A DNA stretch of 64,000 bases from an uncultured Paenibacillaceae bacterium (GTDB lineage Bacteria > Bacillota > Bacilli > Aneurinibacillales > Aneurinibacillaceae), in contig CAMLDI010000007.1 of NCBI GenBank assembly GCA_946478845.1, positions 49,009 through 113,008 on the forward strand, written 5' to 3'. The first letter of the stretch is position 1; each line of letters opens with the position of its first letter. Position numbers and translations under genes: made by a program. This document shows positions 25,842 to 34,210 of the stretch, one piece after another. A model generated the notes under the pieces. That model was not told the origin of the DNA and made no database searches. It saw nothing but the letters and a program-made list of their open reading frames with translations.

Positions 25842-26777
25842 ATGAAAATCCTGACTTTTGATCGTCAGGTTTCTTTTCAAGAATTGGTGAAAGAATTTCG
25901 TAATAGAGCAGGGGATTCCTTTAAAAAGGAAATCTGCCATTTCTCAGATATTTCTTGTTTATGTCTTCCTAAACAGTGGTATGAGAATCATATTGATTTA
26001 TTAAAGAAATATCAACCGATGATTGAAGATAATATTAGGGTCAAAGTCCATGGAAATGAAATAAAAGACCAATTCCCCTGGGGTGTAGATTATTTGGGTG
26101 GGCAACGTTTATGGAAAAGGAGTATGGGAGAAGGAGTTAAAGTAGCGGTTATTGATACAGGAATCTCTCGCAAACACCCAGATTTAAAAGGCCAGGTTGC
26201 CGGTGGGGTTGATTTGGTAAAAGGAAAAATTGGGGGACATGGAACCCATGTTGCCGGAACGATTGCTGCTGTATTAAATAATCGGGGGATTGTAGGGATT
26301 GCACCAAAGGTTAAACTCTATGATGTTCGTGCTTTTGCCCAGGATGGATCGGCAAGCATGGCTGATATAATAAAAGGGATAGATTGGTGTATTCGTAATG
26401 GAATGCATGTTATTAATATGAGTTTTGGCTCGGATCAGCCAAGTGAGGCGTTATATCGCATCATTCAAAAAGGGGCGAAAGCAGGAATCATCATGGTGGC
26501 ATCTGCAGGAAACAATGGGGGCGTCATTGAATATCCTGCAGCGTATAAAGATGTCATTGCTGTGGGAGCTCTTACAAAAGATGGGAAGCTGGCTGATTTT
26601 AGCTCCCGGGGAAGACTGGGAGCTAAAGCGCCTGGGGTAGAAATTTATTCAACCTGGTTGGAAGGGAAATATAAAACATTAAATGGCACTTCCATGGCTG
26701 CTGCCCATGTTAGTGGATTAGCAGCACTGCGTGTAGGGGAAAGATTAATAAGAAGTAAAAAAGCCGGTCGCTCATGA
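25842..26777 (+). CDS. Subtilisin-like serine protease (S8), no signal peptide
   Basis: A 311-aa subtilase. The triad is in VIDTGIS (Asp), GGHGTHVAGT (His) and NGTSMAAAHVSG (Ser). About 80 residues before the catalytic domain could serve as a propeptide. There is no signal sequence, which points to an intracellular protease (AprX/Isp-like). GTG 25830 is in frame, but GGAAGGTG precedes ATG 25842. Confidence 0.87.
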   Translation: MKILTFDRQVSFQELVKEFRNRAGDSFKKEICHFSDISCLCLPKQWYENHIDLLKKYQPMIEDNIRVKVHGNEIKDQFPWGVDYLGGQRLWKRSMGEGVKVAVIDTGISRKHPDLKGQVAGGVDLVKGKIGGHGTHVAGTIAAVLNNRGIVGIAPKVKLYDVRAFAQDGSASMADIIKGIDWCIRNGMHVINMSFGSDQPSEALYRIIQKGAKAGIIMVASAGNNGGVIEYPAAYKDVIAVGALTKDGKLADFSSRGRLGAKAPGVEIYSTWLEGKYKTLNGTSMAAAHVSGLAALRVGERLIRSKKAGRS

Positions 26778-26786
26778 CCGGCTTTT
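26761..26786 (+). terminator. Terminator overlapping the protease stop
   Basis: AAGCCGGTC, loop GCTCAT, GACCGGCTT then TT. It also faces the converging oxidase operon. Confidence 0.85.
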
Positions 26787-26816
26787 ACATTGGTACGATT
26801 AGATTCAAAAAACGTC

Positions 26817-28517
26817 TTACCAAACCCGTATGCCTGGAGCTCCAGGAGCTGGATGGCGTAATATATCCAGAAATGGTACCGTATAAGCAATAAGGACGAG
26901 GGCAAAGGTAATGCCAATCCATAACCACCAATTTTCCAGAATACGAGGTGGTTTTTGGGCGCCTTCGATAACTTCCCCGATAGGGTATTCCATTGGGGTA
27001 TCTGTTTTAGGTGCAGCCCATAATAAGTACGCTACATTCCAAAGATAGAGAACAATACCCAGGAAGAGGATTACTCCGCCAATCGCCATAAGGACGGTAT
27101 AAGGTGCCCAGGCAAGAGCAACTTCATGATCCCCATACATGGTATAGGCGGTGCGACGTGGGTATCCCAAAATACCAAGGATATGTTGGGGAACACTCAT
27201 TAAAAGCATTCCGATAAACCAGGTTAAGGCTTGCCAAATGCCTAGTTTATTGGCAAATGGGGTTAGTTTTCTGCCGTTTAGTACGGTAATAAGCCAGTAC
27301 GAAATTCCAAAGAAGGTGAGAACCACTGCTGTAGCTAGGGTCATATGGAAATGGCCAGTAATCCATGTGGTGTTATGTACCACTTGATTCAGTTGATAAC
27401 TTGTATTTACAATACCGCCAGCACCTGCTGGGATAAACATAACCATCGCCAGGAAAGGTGCAAGGAATCTCACATCTCCCCAGGGAAGTTTTTTTAGCCA
27501 ACCAAAACGGCCGGTTGCTCCCTGTGCCCGTCCAGCCATTTCGAAAGTAGCCAACATGGCAAAAGCAGTCATTAAAGAAGGAACGGCAACTACATAAGTT
27601 AAAGCAACTTGCAAGAACTTCCAGGCAGATCCAATCCCAGGCTCTTGAATTTGGTGATGCAAACCTACAGGAATGGAATAAAGAATAAAGAGAATAAAGG
27701 TTAAACGGGGTAGAGCATCACTAAAAAGCTTTCCTTTAATTATTTTGGGCACATTTACATACCAGTAAATATAGGCAGGAAGGAGCCAGAAATATACGAG
27801 AGGATGGCCAAAATACCAGAAAAGGGTTCGGCTTAAACTTACATCAATTTTATCAACCAATCCTAATGACCAGGGAAGGAGTTGAACAAGAGCTTCAATG
27901 GCTACTCCCAGGGTAGCAATAATCCAAAGAATCATGGTTGCTACTGCCATGTAAGCGAATAGGGGGGACGTTTCCCCGCGATGTTGTTTTTTCCATCTGT
28001 TATATTCCATGAAAATGGCGACACCGCTAACCCAGCTGCCTACAATTACAAGGGTTAACCCTAAATAGTAATAGAAAGAGGCTTTCATAGGTGCATAGAA
28101 AGTATAAAGTACAGTTGCATCGTTCATTAGAATAGGAACTGCTGCCATGGCGGTACCGATGGTCATTAGCCAGAATCCCCACCATGCAGTCGTGCGGGCG
28201 CCTTTAGATAGAACACCCCCGGTAGTTTTTGCGACACCTGAGTATAAGTAACCTATAATAAAAAAGGTTGTAAAAACAAGAGCTAGTAGAACTCCGTGTA
28301 CTGTTAATAGTTGATAATACCCAATCCATGATGGTAATTGAATTAACCCGGCGCGTTGGAGCAATTGCAATAGTCCAGCCAGTCCACCCAGTAAAACGGC
28401 TATAAAACCTACATAAAGGTGGGCTAGGATTAAACTTGAGTCCTTTCGGTCAAATTTAAATGTACTTGTAGAGAGTGTGGCGCCGTCAAAACCTGTATTC
28501 TTAATATCCGTAGCCAT
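26817..28517 (-). CDS. cbaA: ba3-type cytochrome c oxidase subunit I
   Basis: A 566-aa haem-copper oxidase catalytic subunit with ~13 helices. Haem and CuB ligands are visible: the first His in LTVHGVLLAL, GHPLVYFWLLPAYIYWY for the CuB His-Tyr pair, LHHQIQEPG for the two CuB His, and GHFHMTLA for the two haem His. The sequence style (GHPLVYFWLLPAYI, no K-channel Lys of A-type) matches type B, ba3-like oxidases. ATG 28517 has better spacing from AAGGAG than ATG 28523. It is the last gene of the IIa-II-I operon. Confidence 0.9.
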   Translation of the reverse strand: MATDIKNTGFDGATLSTSTFKFDRKDSSLILAHLYVGFIAVLLGGLAGLLQLLQRAGLIQLPSWIGYYQLLTVHGVLLALVFTTFFIIGYLYSGVAKTTGGVLSKGARTTAWWGFWLMTIGTAMAAVPILMNDATVLYTFYAPMKASFYYYLGLTLVIVGSWVSGVAIFMEYNRWKKQHRGETSPLFAYMAVATMILWIIATLGVAIEALVQLLPWSLGLVDKIDVSLSRTLFWYFGHPLVYFWLLPAYIYWYVNVPKIIKGKLFSDALPRLTFILFILYSIPVGLHHQIQEPGIGSAWKFLQVALTYVVAVPSLMTAFAMLATFEMAGRAQGATGRFGWLKKLPWGDVRFLAPFLAMVMFIPAGAGGIVNTSYQLNQVVHNTTWITGHFHMTLATAVVLTFFGISYWLITVLNGRKLTPFANKLGIWQALTWFIGMLLMSVPQHILGILGYPRRTAYTMYGDHEVALAWAPYTVLMAIGGVILFLGIVLYLWNVAYLLWAAPKTDTPMEYPIGEVIEGAQKPPRILENWWLWIGITFALVLIAYTVPFLDILRHPAPGAPGIRVW

Positions 28518-28551
28518 ATCCATTCTCCTTTTTCTGTAAAATCATTTGAGG

Positions 28552-29025
28552 TTATTGAACTGTAACTTTTCCCATCATATTTTGATGGCCAGTTCCACAG
28601 TATTCATGGCAAAGTACTAAATATTGACCTGTTTTTTTAAAGGTATAGGTATATTCCGTGATGTGTCCGGGAACAGCCATAATATTAACGTTGGTTCCAG
28701 GAATATAAAGGCCGTGAACTACATCAGGAGAAGTTACCTCAAAATGTACTGTGGCTCCTACTGGAATGGTCATAGTATTAGGTTGGAAAGTCCAAATACG
28801 AGAGATTACTGTAGCGCGATATTCATTATCTCCAATTTTTACCAGACCCGGGGTATTAAAAGGCGCTGTACTGTCTACCAGTTCAGGGGCAAGGGTTCTC
28901 ATATGTCCTGGAGGATTGAGGCCCATGGTAAGTCCCATAAAACCAATAATAGCCAGGAATACGACGATCATGGCACCGCCAATCCATAACCAGATCTTCT
29001 CCAGACGTGGGATGTCGATATTCAT
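28552..29025 (-). CDS. cbaB: ba3-type cytochrome c oxidase subunit II
   Basis: A 157-aa protein: one N-terminal helix (~12-35) and a cupredoxin domain with the CuA ligands, His in DVVHGLYIPG and the C-E-Y-C-G-T-G-H loop (LCHEYCGTGHQNMMG). Accepts electrons from cytochrome c or a blue copper protein. Lies 28 bp before subunit I. The start is ATG 29025, behind AAAGGTG. Confidence 0.92.
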   Translation of the reverse strand: MNIDIPRLEKIWLWIGGAMIVVFLAIIGFMGLTMGLNPPGHMRTLAPELVDSTAPFNTPGLVKIGDNEYRATVISRIWTFQPNTMTIPVGATVHFEVTSPDVVHGLYIPGTNVNIMAVPGHITEYTYTFKKTGQYLVLCHEYCGTGHQNMMGKVTVQ

Positions 29026-29051
29026 AGTTGTCATCACCTTTCATGTTGGTA

Positions 29052-29201
29052 CTATTGACGTGATATAAAGATATAAAACATGCTAAACCATAGTAAAGCA
29101 ATAAAGGCACCGATAAGCAGAACACCCGTAAAGGTACCTGCAAGATTGGCATCCGATTTTTCTATTTTTTTTTCCTTGTCCATCAGGTCTTGATTTGCCA
29201 T
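29052..29201 (-). CDS. Cytochrome c oxidase subunit IIa (49 aa)
   Basis: Missed by ORF-length cutoffs. ATG 29201 has AAAGGAGGGG upstream. The peptide is charged for 17 residues (MANQDLMDKEKKIEKSD) and then forms one helix (FTGVLLIGAFIALLWFSMF). Small single-helix subunits of this kind (IIa, CbaD-type) complete the bent helix of subunit II in ba3 oxidases, and this gene directly precedes subunit II. Confidence 0.85.
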   Translation of the reverse strand: MANQDLMDKEKKIEKSDANLAGTFTGVLLIGAFIALLWFSMFYIFISRQ

Positions 29202-29239
29202 TTAATCCCCTCCTTTCCAGCATACTAATGCCATTGGTT

Positions 29240-29259
29240 TTTCCACCGTTTTGTGGAAA
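29240..29259. promoter_or_regulatory. Inverted repeat upstream of the ba3 operon
   Basis: TTTCCAC, six-base centre, GTGGAAA, about 40 bp upstream of the subunit IIa start and in the divergent interval with the His-rich peptide gene. Candidate operator or leader hairpin. Confidence 0.4.
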
Positions 29260-29416
29260 CCCAATTATCCTGCACATAGTTATAACCTAAATGTAAAAAT
29301 ACTATTCAAAAATTTCCCTTGGATTGTGTAAAATATTGGGTGATAATAAAATTACAAAATTACTTGAAACTATATGAGAAATACAACGTAAAAACATGAA
29401 GAAGGGAGGATGTATC

Positions 29417-29602
29417 ATGTCATTTTTGAAAAAGTTAATGACGTTACTTAACGGCAATCAAAAGCATGGATATAAGAACCATAGCAGCAGCGATTATTAT
29501 AAACATCGCCATCCGAAACACCATGGGCATCATGGGCATAATCATTACGGACATAACCATTATCGGAAAAAACACTCTAGCTTAAGCTTCTTCAGCAGCT
29601 AA
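29417..29602 (+). CDS. Histidine-rich small protein
   Basis: A 61-aa basic protein with 13 His, concentrated in KHHGHHGHNHYGHNHY-like repeats at residues ~33-48, after a hydrophobic-amphipathic start (MSFLKKLMTLL). GGGAGG precedes ATG 29417. It has no recognised family; metal binding is inferred from composition. It is divergent from the copper-containing ba3 oxidase operon. A terminator follows at 29617-29654. Confidence 0.7.
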   Translation: MSFLKKLMTLLNGNQKHGYKNHSSSDYYKHRHPKHHGHHGHNHYGHNHYRKKHSSLSFFSS

Positions 29603-29616
29603 TCGAATAAGGATAT

Positions 29617-29654
29617 AAAAAAGCGGTTTCCCCCTTGGGAGGAACTGCTTTTTT
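29617..29654 (+). terminator. Terminator after the His-rich peptide gene
   Basis: AAAAAAGC plus an imperfect GGTTTCC/GGAGGAAC stem closes with GCTTTTTT. Confidence 0.75.
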
Positions 29655-29709
29655 ATTTATTTACAATACTCTGATAATTCAGTATATTTAAAATAAAGGG
29701 GGAATTTAG

Positions 29710-31125
29710 GTGGATCGTTGGATTAGGTTTTTCACTCACTTTCTAGTTCCTATTGTTTTTGTCTACAGCTTTCCCTGGCTTTTTCCCTATGAAAGTGCAA
29801 TTCAAATCGGACAATTCTTTGCCATTGCCTACATTGTTATTGTTGGTTTAAACATGTTAGTGGGACTGACAAATCATATATCATTAGGACATGGAGGATT
29901 TGTCGCAATTGGAGCCTATGGCGCTTCTCTTTTATCGCAAAAAGCAGGACTTCCCTATATAATGGGAGTTCTTTTGGGGGCAGTTCTTGCGGGAATGATG
30001 GCAGCCCTTTTTTCGTTCATTTATGGAAAGAGGAAAAGATTTATCTTTGCTTTAGGCACCCTACTTTTTGGCATAATGATTAGTTTCCTGGCTACCAGAT
30101 GGGTTTCACTTACAGGTGGAAGTGCAGGATATCCTGTGGTTACACCTCAATTTCTTGGCATGAAAATGGATTCAGTCTCCTATTTTTGGTTTGTGGCTAT
30201 ATTGGCAGTTTCCATTTCTTATGTTACAGGAAACTTATTAAAGGGCAGATATGGACGCACCTTAATCGCTCTGGGAAATAATGAGACAGGAGCTGAAAAG
30301 GTTAAGGTTGATGTGGGTTGGTGGAAAACCCTTAGCTTTTTTTTCAGTGGTTTCTTAGCTGGCCTGGGGGGAAGCTTATTTGCTTATCAAGAAGGGTTTA
30401 TTCGCAGTACCCATTTTGATTTTAACCTTTCCTTATTGCTTCTCTTTGGTGTACTCATTGGAGGAGCAGGAAGCAAATGGGGTCCGGCCTTTGGCACAGG
30501 AACCCTTGTCCTTTTGGCACAATGGCTTCCTTATACTGGCCCTTTTACTATGGTCATTACTTTGGGACTGCTCCTTATCAGTATCCTTGTACTGCCCAAT
30601 GGATTGGTTGGCTTTTTCTCTCAAATGAGGTTTGTAAAAAACTTAAAACGAGTTCGGGGCGGCATTTTTCATCACCCTTCCCAACCTCGTGTTGCATTTC
30701 CTAATCTTCAGAAAAAGGCCATTTGCATTTATGAGGAACCCCAATTGTTTAAAGAATTAACAGTCATTGAACATATATTAATGGGTTTTCATAGCCAGTA
30801 TGGGACAGGTTTTGTCTTTAATTTGTTGGACTTGCAAAAGGTGGAAAGAGAAGAACAGTTTTTCCTTGGACGAGCCTATGATGTATTAAGGGTAGTGGGG
30901 TTAGAAAAGAGAGCATTTGATAAGATTCAAAGGTTAACTTTAGAGGAACTCCACCTTGTTAAAATAGGAATGGCATTAACCTTAAAACCTAGGGAAATAC
31001 TACAGGATGTCTCATATATCAGTACTGGCGATCAGGAATTGGTTCTGTTAATTGATCCTCATATTAAGAAGGTAACGGATCTTACTGGGGTTGATTATCG
31101 TATAGGAAATAGGCAGGTTAACTAG
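29710..31125 (+). CDS. LivM-like permease fused to a vestigial LivG-like segment
   Basis: A 471-aa protein. Residues ~1-315 are a branched-chain amino acid ABC permease (LivM): LNMLVGLTNHISLGHGGF and GGAGSKWGPAFGT are family marks. Residues ~335-440 resemble the middle of the LivG ATPase from the Q loop onward (EEPQLFKELTVIEHILMGFH, then a VVGLEKRAFDKI helix). Walker A is absent, the LSGGQ-equivalent reads LTLEELH, and the Walker B position reads ILQDVSY, so the ATPase part cannot hydrolyse ATP. No LivH, LivF or LivK is nearby. GTG 29710 follows AAAGGGGG. Confidence 0.8.
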   Translation: MDRWIRFFTHFLVPIVFVYSFPWLFPYESAIQIGQFFAIAYIVIVGLNMLVGLTNHISLGHGGFVAIGAYGASLLSQKAGLPYIMGVLLGAVLAGMMAALFSFIYGKRKRFIFALGTLLFGIMISFLATRWVSLTGGSAGYPVVTPQFLGMKMDSVSYFWFVAILAVSISYVTGNLLKGRYGRTLIALGNNETGAEKVKVDVGWWKTLSFFFSGFLAGLGGSLFAYQEGFIRSTHFDFNLSLLLLFGVLIGGAGSKWGPAFGTGTLVLLAQWLPYTGPFTMVITLGLLLISILVLPNGLVGFFSQMRFVKNLKRVRGGIFHHPSQPRVAFPNLQKKAICIYEEPQLFKELTVIEHILMGFHSQYGTGFVFNLLDLQKVEREEQFFLGRAYDVLRVVGLEKRAFDKIQRLTLEELHLVKIGMALTLKPREILQDVSYISTGDQELVLLIDPHIKKVTDLTGVDYRIGNRQVN

Positions 31126-31222
31126 GGTACGCAAAATGGGCGTATCCTTTTTTCTCGATATCGTTTAAAATATTAGATTATGGGAAAAAATCAAACAACA
31201 TGAAAAAGATAGGGTGATCAAG

Positions 31223-32011
31223 GTGAACGTGTATAGCAGTAAGTTTGAAGACGGCTCTAAAATCGTCTATCAAGAAACGGGAAAAATCGCGATTGTGTCT
31301 ATCGATCGTGAACATGTACGGAATGCCATGACACCTAATATGTGGCTAGAATTAGCAAACATTGCACGGAATATAGAGCGCAATGGAAAAGCAAAAGTAG
31401 TCATTTTACGAGGAAAAGGCAAAAATTTCACAGTTGGTTCCGATTTAAAAGCCTTTCACAAAATGAGTATAGATGAGGCTAATCAGGCTTTTGCATATAT
31501 GGAAGAAGCGATTTCAGCTTTTGAACATTTACGTTTGCCAGTAGTAGGCGTTGTTACAGGGCCTGCCCTTGGTGCAGGGTTCCAACTTGCTCTTGCTTGT
31601 GATATTCGCATTGGAACACATGATGCACTCATGGGAATGCCTATTGCCCGTCTAGGGATTACATTAAGCCATAAATTTACCCAACGTATTGTAAATCTTA
31701 TTGGCCCCAGCCGCACAAAAGATTTTATTTTTACTAGTAAATATGTAAACGGGGAAGAAGCCTATCAGCTTGGTCTCTTAAATTATTTAGTATCCGAAGA
31801 AGAGTTAGATGATTTTGTTTTAAGCATTGCTGATAAAATCCGCAAGGCTGCATCAAGTACTCTTATCACCTGTAAAGAAGCTGTTGCCCAGAGCAATCCT
31901 TTTATCGAAGTGCCTTTTTATCACCGGGGTTACCCTCAATATGTGGATCGTAAGGATTTTCCCGAAGGGGTTGCTGCCTTTGTGGAAAAAAGAGAACCAA
32001 ATTTTGAATAA
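31223..32011 (+). CDS. Enoyl-CoA hydratase/isomerase (crotonase) family protein
   Basis: A 262-aa crotonase-fold protein. The oxyanion-hole segments are TVGSDLKAF and GPALGAGFQLALACDIRIG. The two catalytic Glu of enoyl-CoA hydratase are missing: Gln replaces the first (GFQLAL) and Ile follows the Pro of the second (MGMPIARLG). It may act as an isomerase, hydrolase or CoA-binding protein. GTG 31223 is spaced from AGGGTGAT; GTG 31214 is also in frame. Confidence 0.82.
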   Translation: MNVYSSKFEDGSKIVYQETGKIAIVSIDREHVRNAMTPNMWLELANIARNIERNGKAKVVILRGKGKNFTVGSDLKAFHKMSIDEANQAFAYMEEAISAFEHLRLPVVGVVTGPALGAGFQLALACDIRIGTHDALMGMPIARLGITLSHKFTQRIVNLIGPSRTKDFIFTSKYVNGEEAYQLGLLNYLVSEEELDDFVLSIADKIRKAASSTLITCKEAVAQSNPFIEVPFYHRGYPQYVDRKDFPEGVAAFVEKREPNFE

Positions 32012-32033
32012 CATAAAAGCCGCTAATCATGGA

Positions 32034-32082
32034 CTGCACCCAATTGTTAGACACTACTGACAATTGGAGTTGCAGTTTTTTT
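32034..32082 (+). terminator. Terminator after the crotonase gene
   Basis: CTGCA and CAATTGT pair with ACAATTG and TGCAG around a 12-base loop, followed by seven T. Confidence 0.85.
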
Positions 32083-32096
32083 ATAAAGTATCTCTT

Positions 32097-32984
32097 TTAA
32101 TGAATATTGGGAAATGAGCGGATCTTTTGGTTTTTTTCCTGGGTTTCTACATAAAGCTGAATGGTGGTATGGGCAATTCCGAACTCTTTATACAGGATTT
32201 CTTCGATTCGATGAATAAGTGCTCCTGTTTGTTGAAATTCCATATTTAGAATGGTTAAATGGGTGCTTAAAGAGATATGTTGATTGGAAAGGCCCCATAC
32301 ATGAAGATCAAGAACCTTAATAATTTCCGGTTCAATGAGCAAGCGTTGTTTAATTGCTTGAATAGATAAATTCTCAGGAACTGCTTCCAGGAGAATGAGG
32401 GAAGCGTCCCTGGTGATTGCCCAGGCATTTCGCAAAATAATTAAGGCGAATATTCCACTTAGAAGGGGATCAATCCAGTGTAAATCAGTGAAGTAAATAA
32501 TAATTCCCCCAATAATGATACTAAAATAGGATAGGACATCGCCGAGAAAATGGAGAAAAGTGCTTTTTACATTGATGTTTTCTTGATCATTTCTTAGAAT
32601 CAGGGTAATAAGGAGAGTGGCGAGAAAACCAATGCTGGCTAAACCAATCATTCCTGTAGAATGGACATGGGATGGATGAATGAGTCGGACAATGGATTGG
32701 TAAGCGATAAAAAGAGAGATCCCGATGAGGGTTAATCCGTTAATGAGGGCCGCCAGACTGCCATAACGGTGATAACCATAGGTGTGTTTTTCGTTAGCGG
32801 GTTTCCTCGTTTGGCGTATGGCAAACCAGCTTAATAATAAAGCAAGCAAATCTGTTGAAAGATGCCAGGCATCGGAAAGAATGGCTAAACTATTCGTAAG
32901 AAAACCGCCAATGAGTTGGGTAATAAACATGGTTAAAGTAATGATAAAGGAAATAGTAATTATTTTTTCCTGGTGGGCAGTCAT
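32097..32984 (-). CDS. Cation diffusion facilitator (CDF) metal exporter
   Basis: A 295-aa six-TM transporter with the Zn-site motifs HLSTD in helix 2 and HFLGD in helix 5, plus a C-terminal ferredoxin-like cytoplasmic domain (~205-285). Resembles CzcD: zinc or cobalt efflux against protons. GGGGG precedes ATG 32984; a longer frame to 33161 would run into the divergent gene and is rejected. Confidence 0.9.
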   Translation of the reverse strand: MTAHQEKIITISFIITLTMFITQLIGGFLTNSLAILSDAWHLSTDLLALLLSWFAIRQTRKPANEKHTYGYHRYGSLAALINGLTLIGISLFIAYQSIVRLIHPSHVHSTGMIGLASIGFLATLLITLILRNDQENINVKSTFLHFLGDVLSYFSIIIGGIIIYFTDLHWIDPLLSGIFALIILRNAWAITRDASLILLEAVPENLSIQAIKQRLLIEPEIIKVLDLHVWGLSNQHISLSTHLTILNMEFQQTGALIHRIEEILYKEFGIAHTTIQLYVETQEKNQKIRSFPNIH

Positions 32985-33080
32985 GAAGAACCCCCTTTTT
33001 TTTTTCGAAATTAGTAACAAAAGCAAGTTATAAGTTGTTACAATAGATGAAACATTGATAATGGAGAGGGCTACGGAATT

Positions 33081-34136
33081 ATGCGTTGGCAAAAAACAAA
33101 AATGGGGATGGAGACCCTGATGATTTCCATCATAAGCGGGAATCTTTTTTCTTTGCTTCATATCCCCTTACCCTGGATGTTAGGTCCTATTGCAGGAGTG
33201 ATGGCATGGAGATTCATTACAAAAAGAGATCTTTATTGGCCTATACAATTCCGGCAATGGGCATTGGTGATATTAGGATATATGCTGGGCTCTTCTTTTA
33301 CGAGAGAAACGGCGATTGAGACACTAAGGCAATTGCCCTATATGTTTGGATCAACGATGGCCATTGTTGTTATTAGTATGACAATGGGATATTATGTGGC
33401 AAAAGCAGCAAAAGTTGAAGGAATGAGTGGATTTTTCGGCAGTGTTCCTGGCGGCCTATCTCAAATGGTCAGCTTAGGGGAAGAGGTAAAAGGTGTGGAT
33501 GCTACGGTTGTTACCTTTATGCAAACCATTCGTGTAATATCGGTTGTCTTTTTTGTACCTTTTTTGACCTTGAATGGTTTTGTGGGCAAAGGAGTGGATC
33601 CTATTTCTATTACAGAAGGGAATTCGTTGATATCTTACCTGCCTGTCCTTTTGGTTGTCCTTGCTGGTGCGTACATCGGGCAAAAACTCCATTTTCCCGT
33701 AGGGTATTTAACAGGTTCCTTATTGTTTTCAGCAATTGCTGCTGTATCTGGGTTACCCTCACCTCATTTGCCATCAATGGTTATTATTATCTCTCAGTTA
33801 TGTATAGGTGCTTATATCGGCCTGCTTATGAAACCTAATCCTTCCCATGATTTTAAACGGCTTGGGATATTAACAGTGGCAAGCAGCATCCTTCTGGTTT
33901 TTTTGTCTTTATTCATTGGTGTTTTATTATCAATGGTCAATCCTATTTCCATGGCTACAGGGTTTTTAAGTACTGCCCCGGGTGGAATGGCAGAAATGGG
34001 CATTACCGCTTCTATGGTTCATGCTGATCTGTCAATGGTAAGTGCTTATCAATTATTTCGGGTATTCTTTGTTATGTTTGCTGTACCCCCTTTATTAAAG
34101 TGGTGGGTTAAACGGGGATCACGTTCAACGCTATAA
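33081..34136 (+). CDS. AbrB-family (DUF/COG3180) integral membrane protein
   Basis: A 351-aa protein with two repeats of about five helices. Both repeats have the family motif: LPWMLGPI/GFFGSVPGGLSQMV in the first and FLSTAPGGMAEMG in the second. Often annotated AbrB or ammonia monooxygenase-like; actual function unknown, likely transport. Divergent from the CDF gene. Confidence 0.85.
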   Translation: MRWQKTKMGMETLMISIISGNLFSLLHIPLPWMLGPIAGVMAWRFITKRDLYWPIQFRQWALVILGYMLGSSFTRETAIETLRQLPYMFGSTMAIVVISMTMGYYVAKAAKVEGMSGFFGSVPGGLSQMVSLGEEVKGVDATVVTFMQTIRVISVVFFVPFLTLNGFVGKGVDPISITEGNSLISYLPVLLVVLAGAYIGQKLHFPVGYLTGSLLFSAIAAVSGLPSPHLPSMVIIISQLCIGAYIGLLMKPNPSHDFKRLGILTVASSILLVFLSLFIGVLLSMVNPISMATGFLSTAPGGMAEMGITASMVHADLSMVSAYQLFRVFFVMFAVPPLLKWWVKRGSRSTL

Positions 34137-34210
34137 TCAATTTATCGTTTTAATAAGTAAATTATGATTAGAAGATAATAAGATTTTTTAAAAAAAGTGT
34201 GGTGATATAA

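Noticed and set aside
32985..33161. N-terminal extension of the CDF transporter
   Set aside because: The extension would overlap the divergent AbrB-family gene start, lacks CDF similarity, and ATG 32984 has GGGGG upstream.
34137..34210. CsoR operator upstream of copA
   Set aside because: No TACC...GGTA element is present; the only such sites are at 12001 and 37474-37504.
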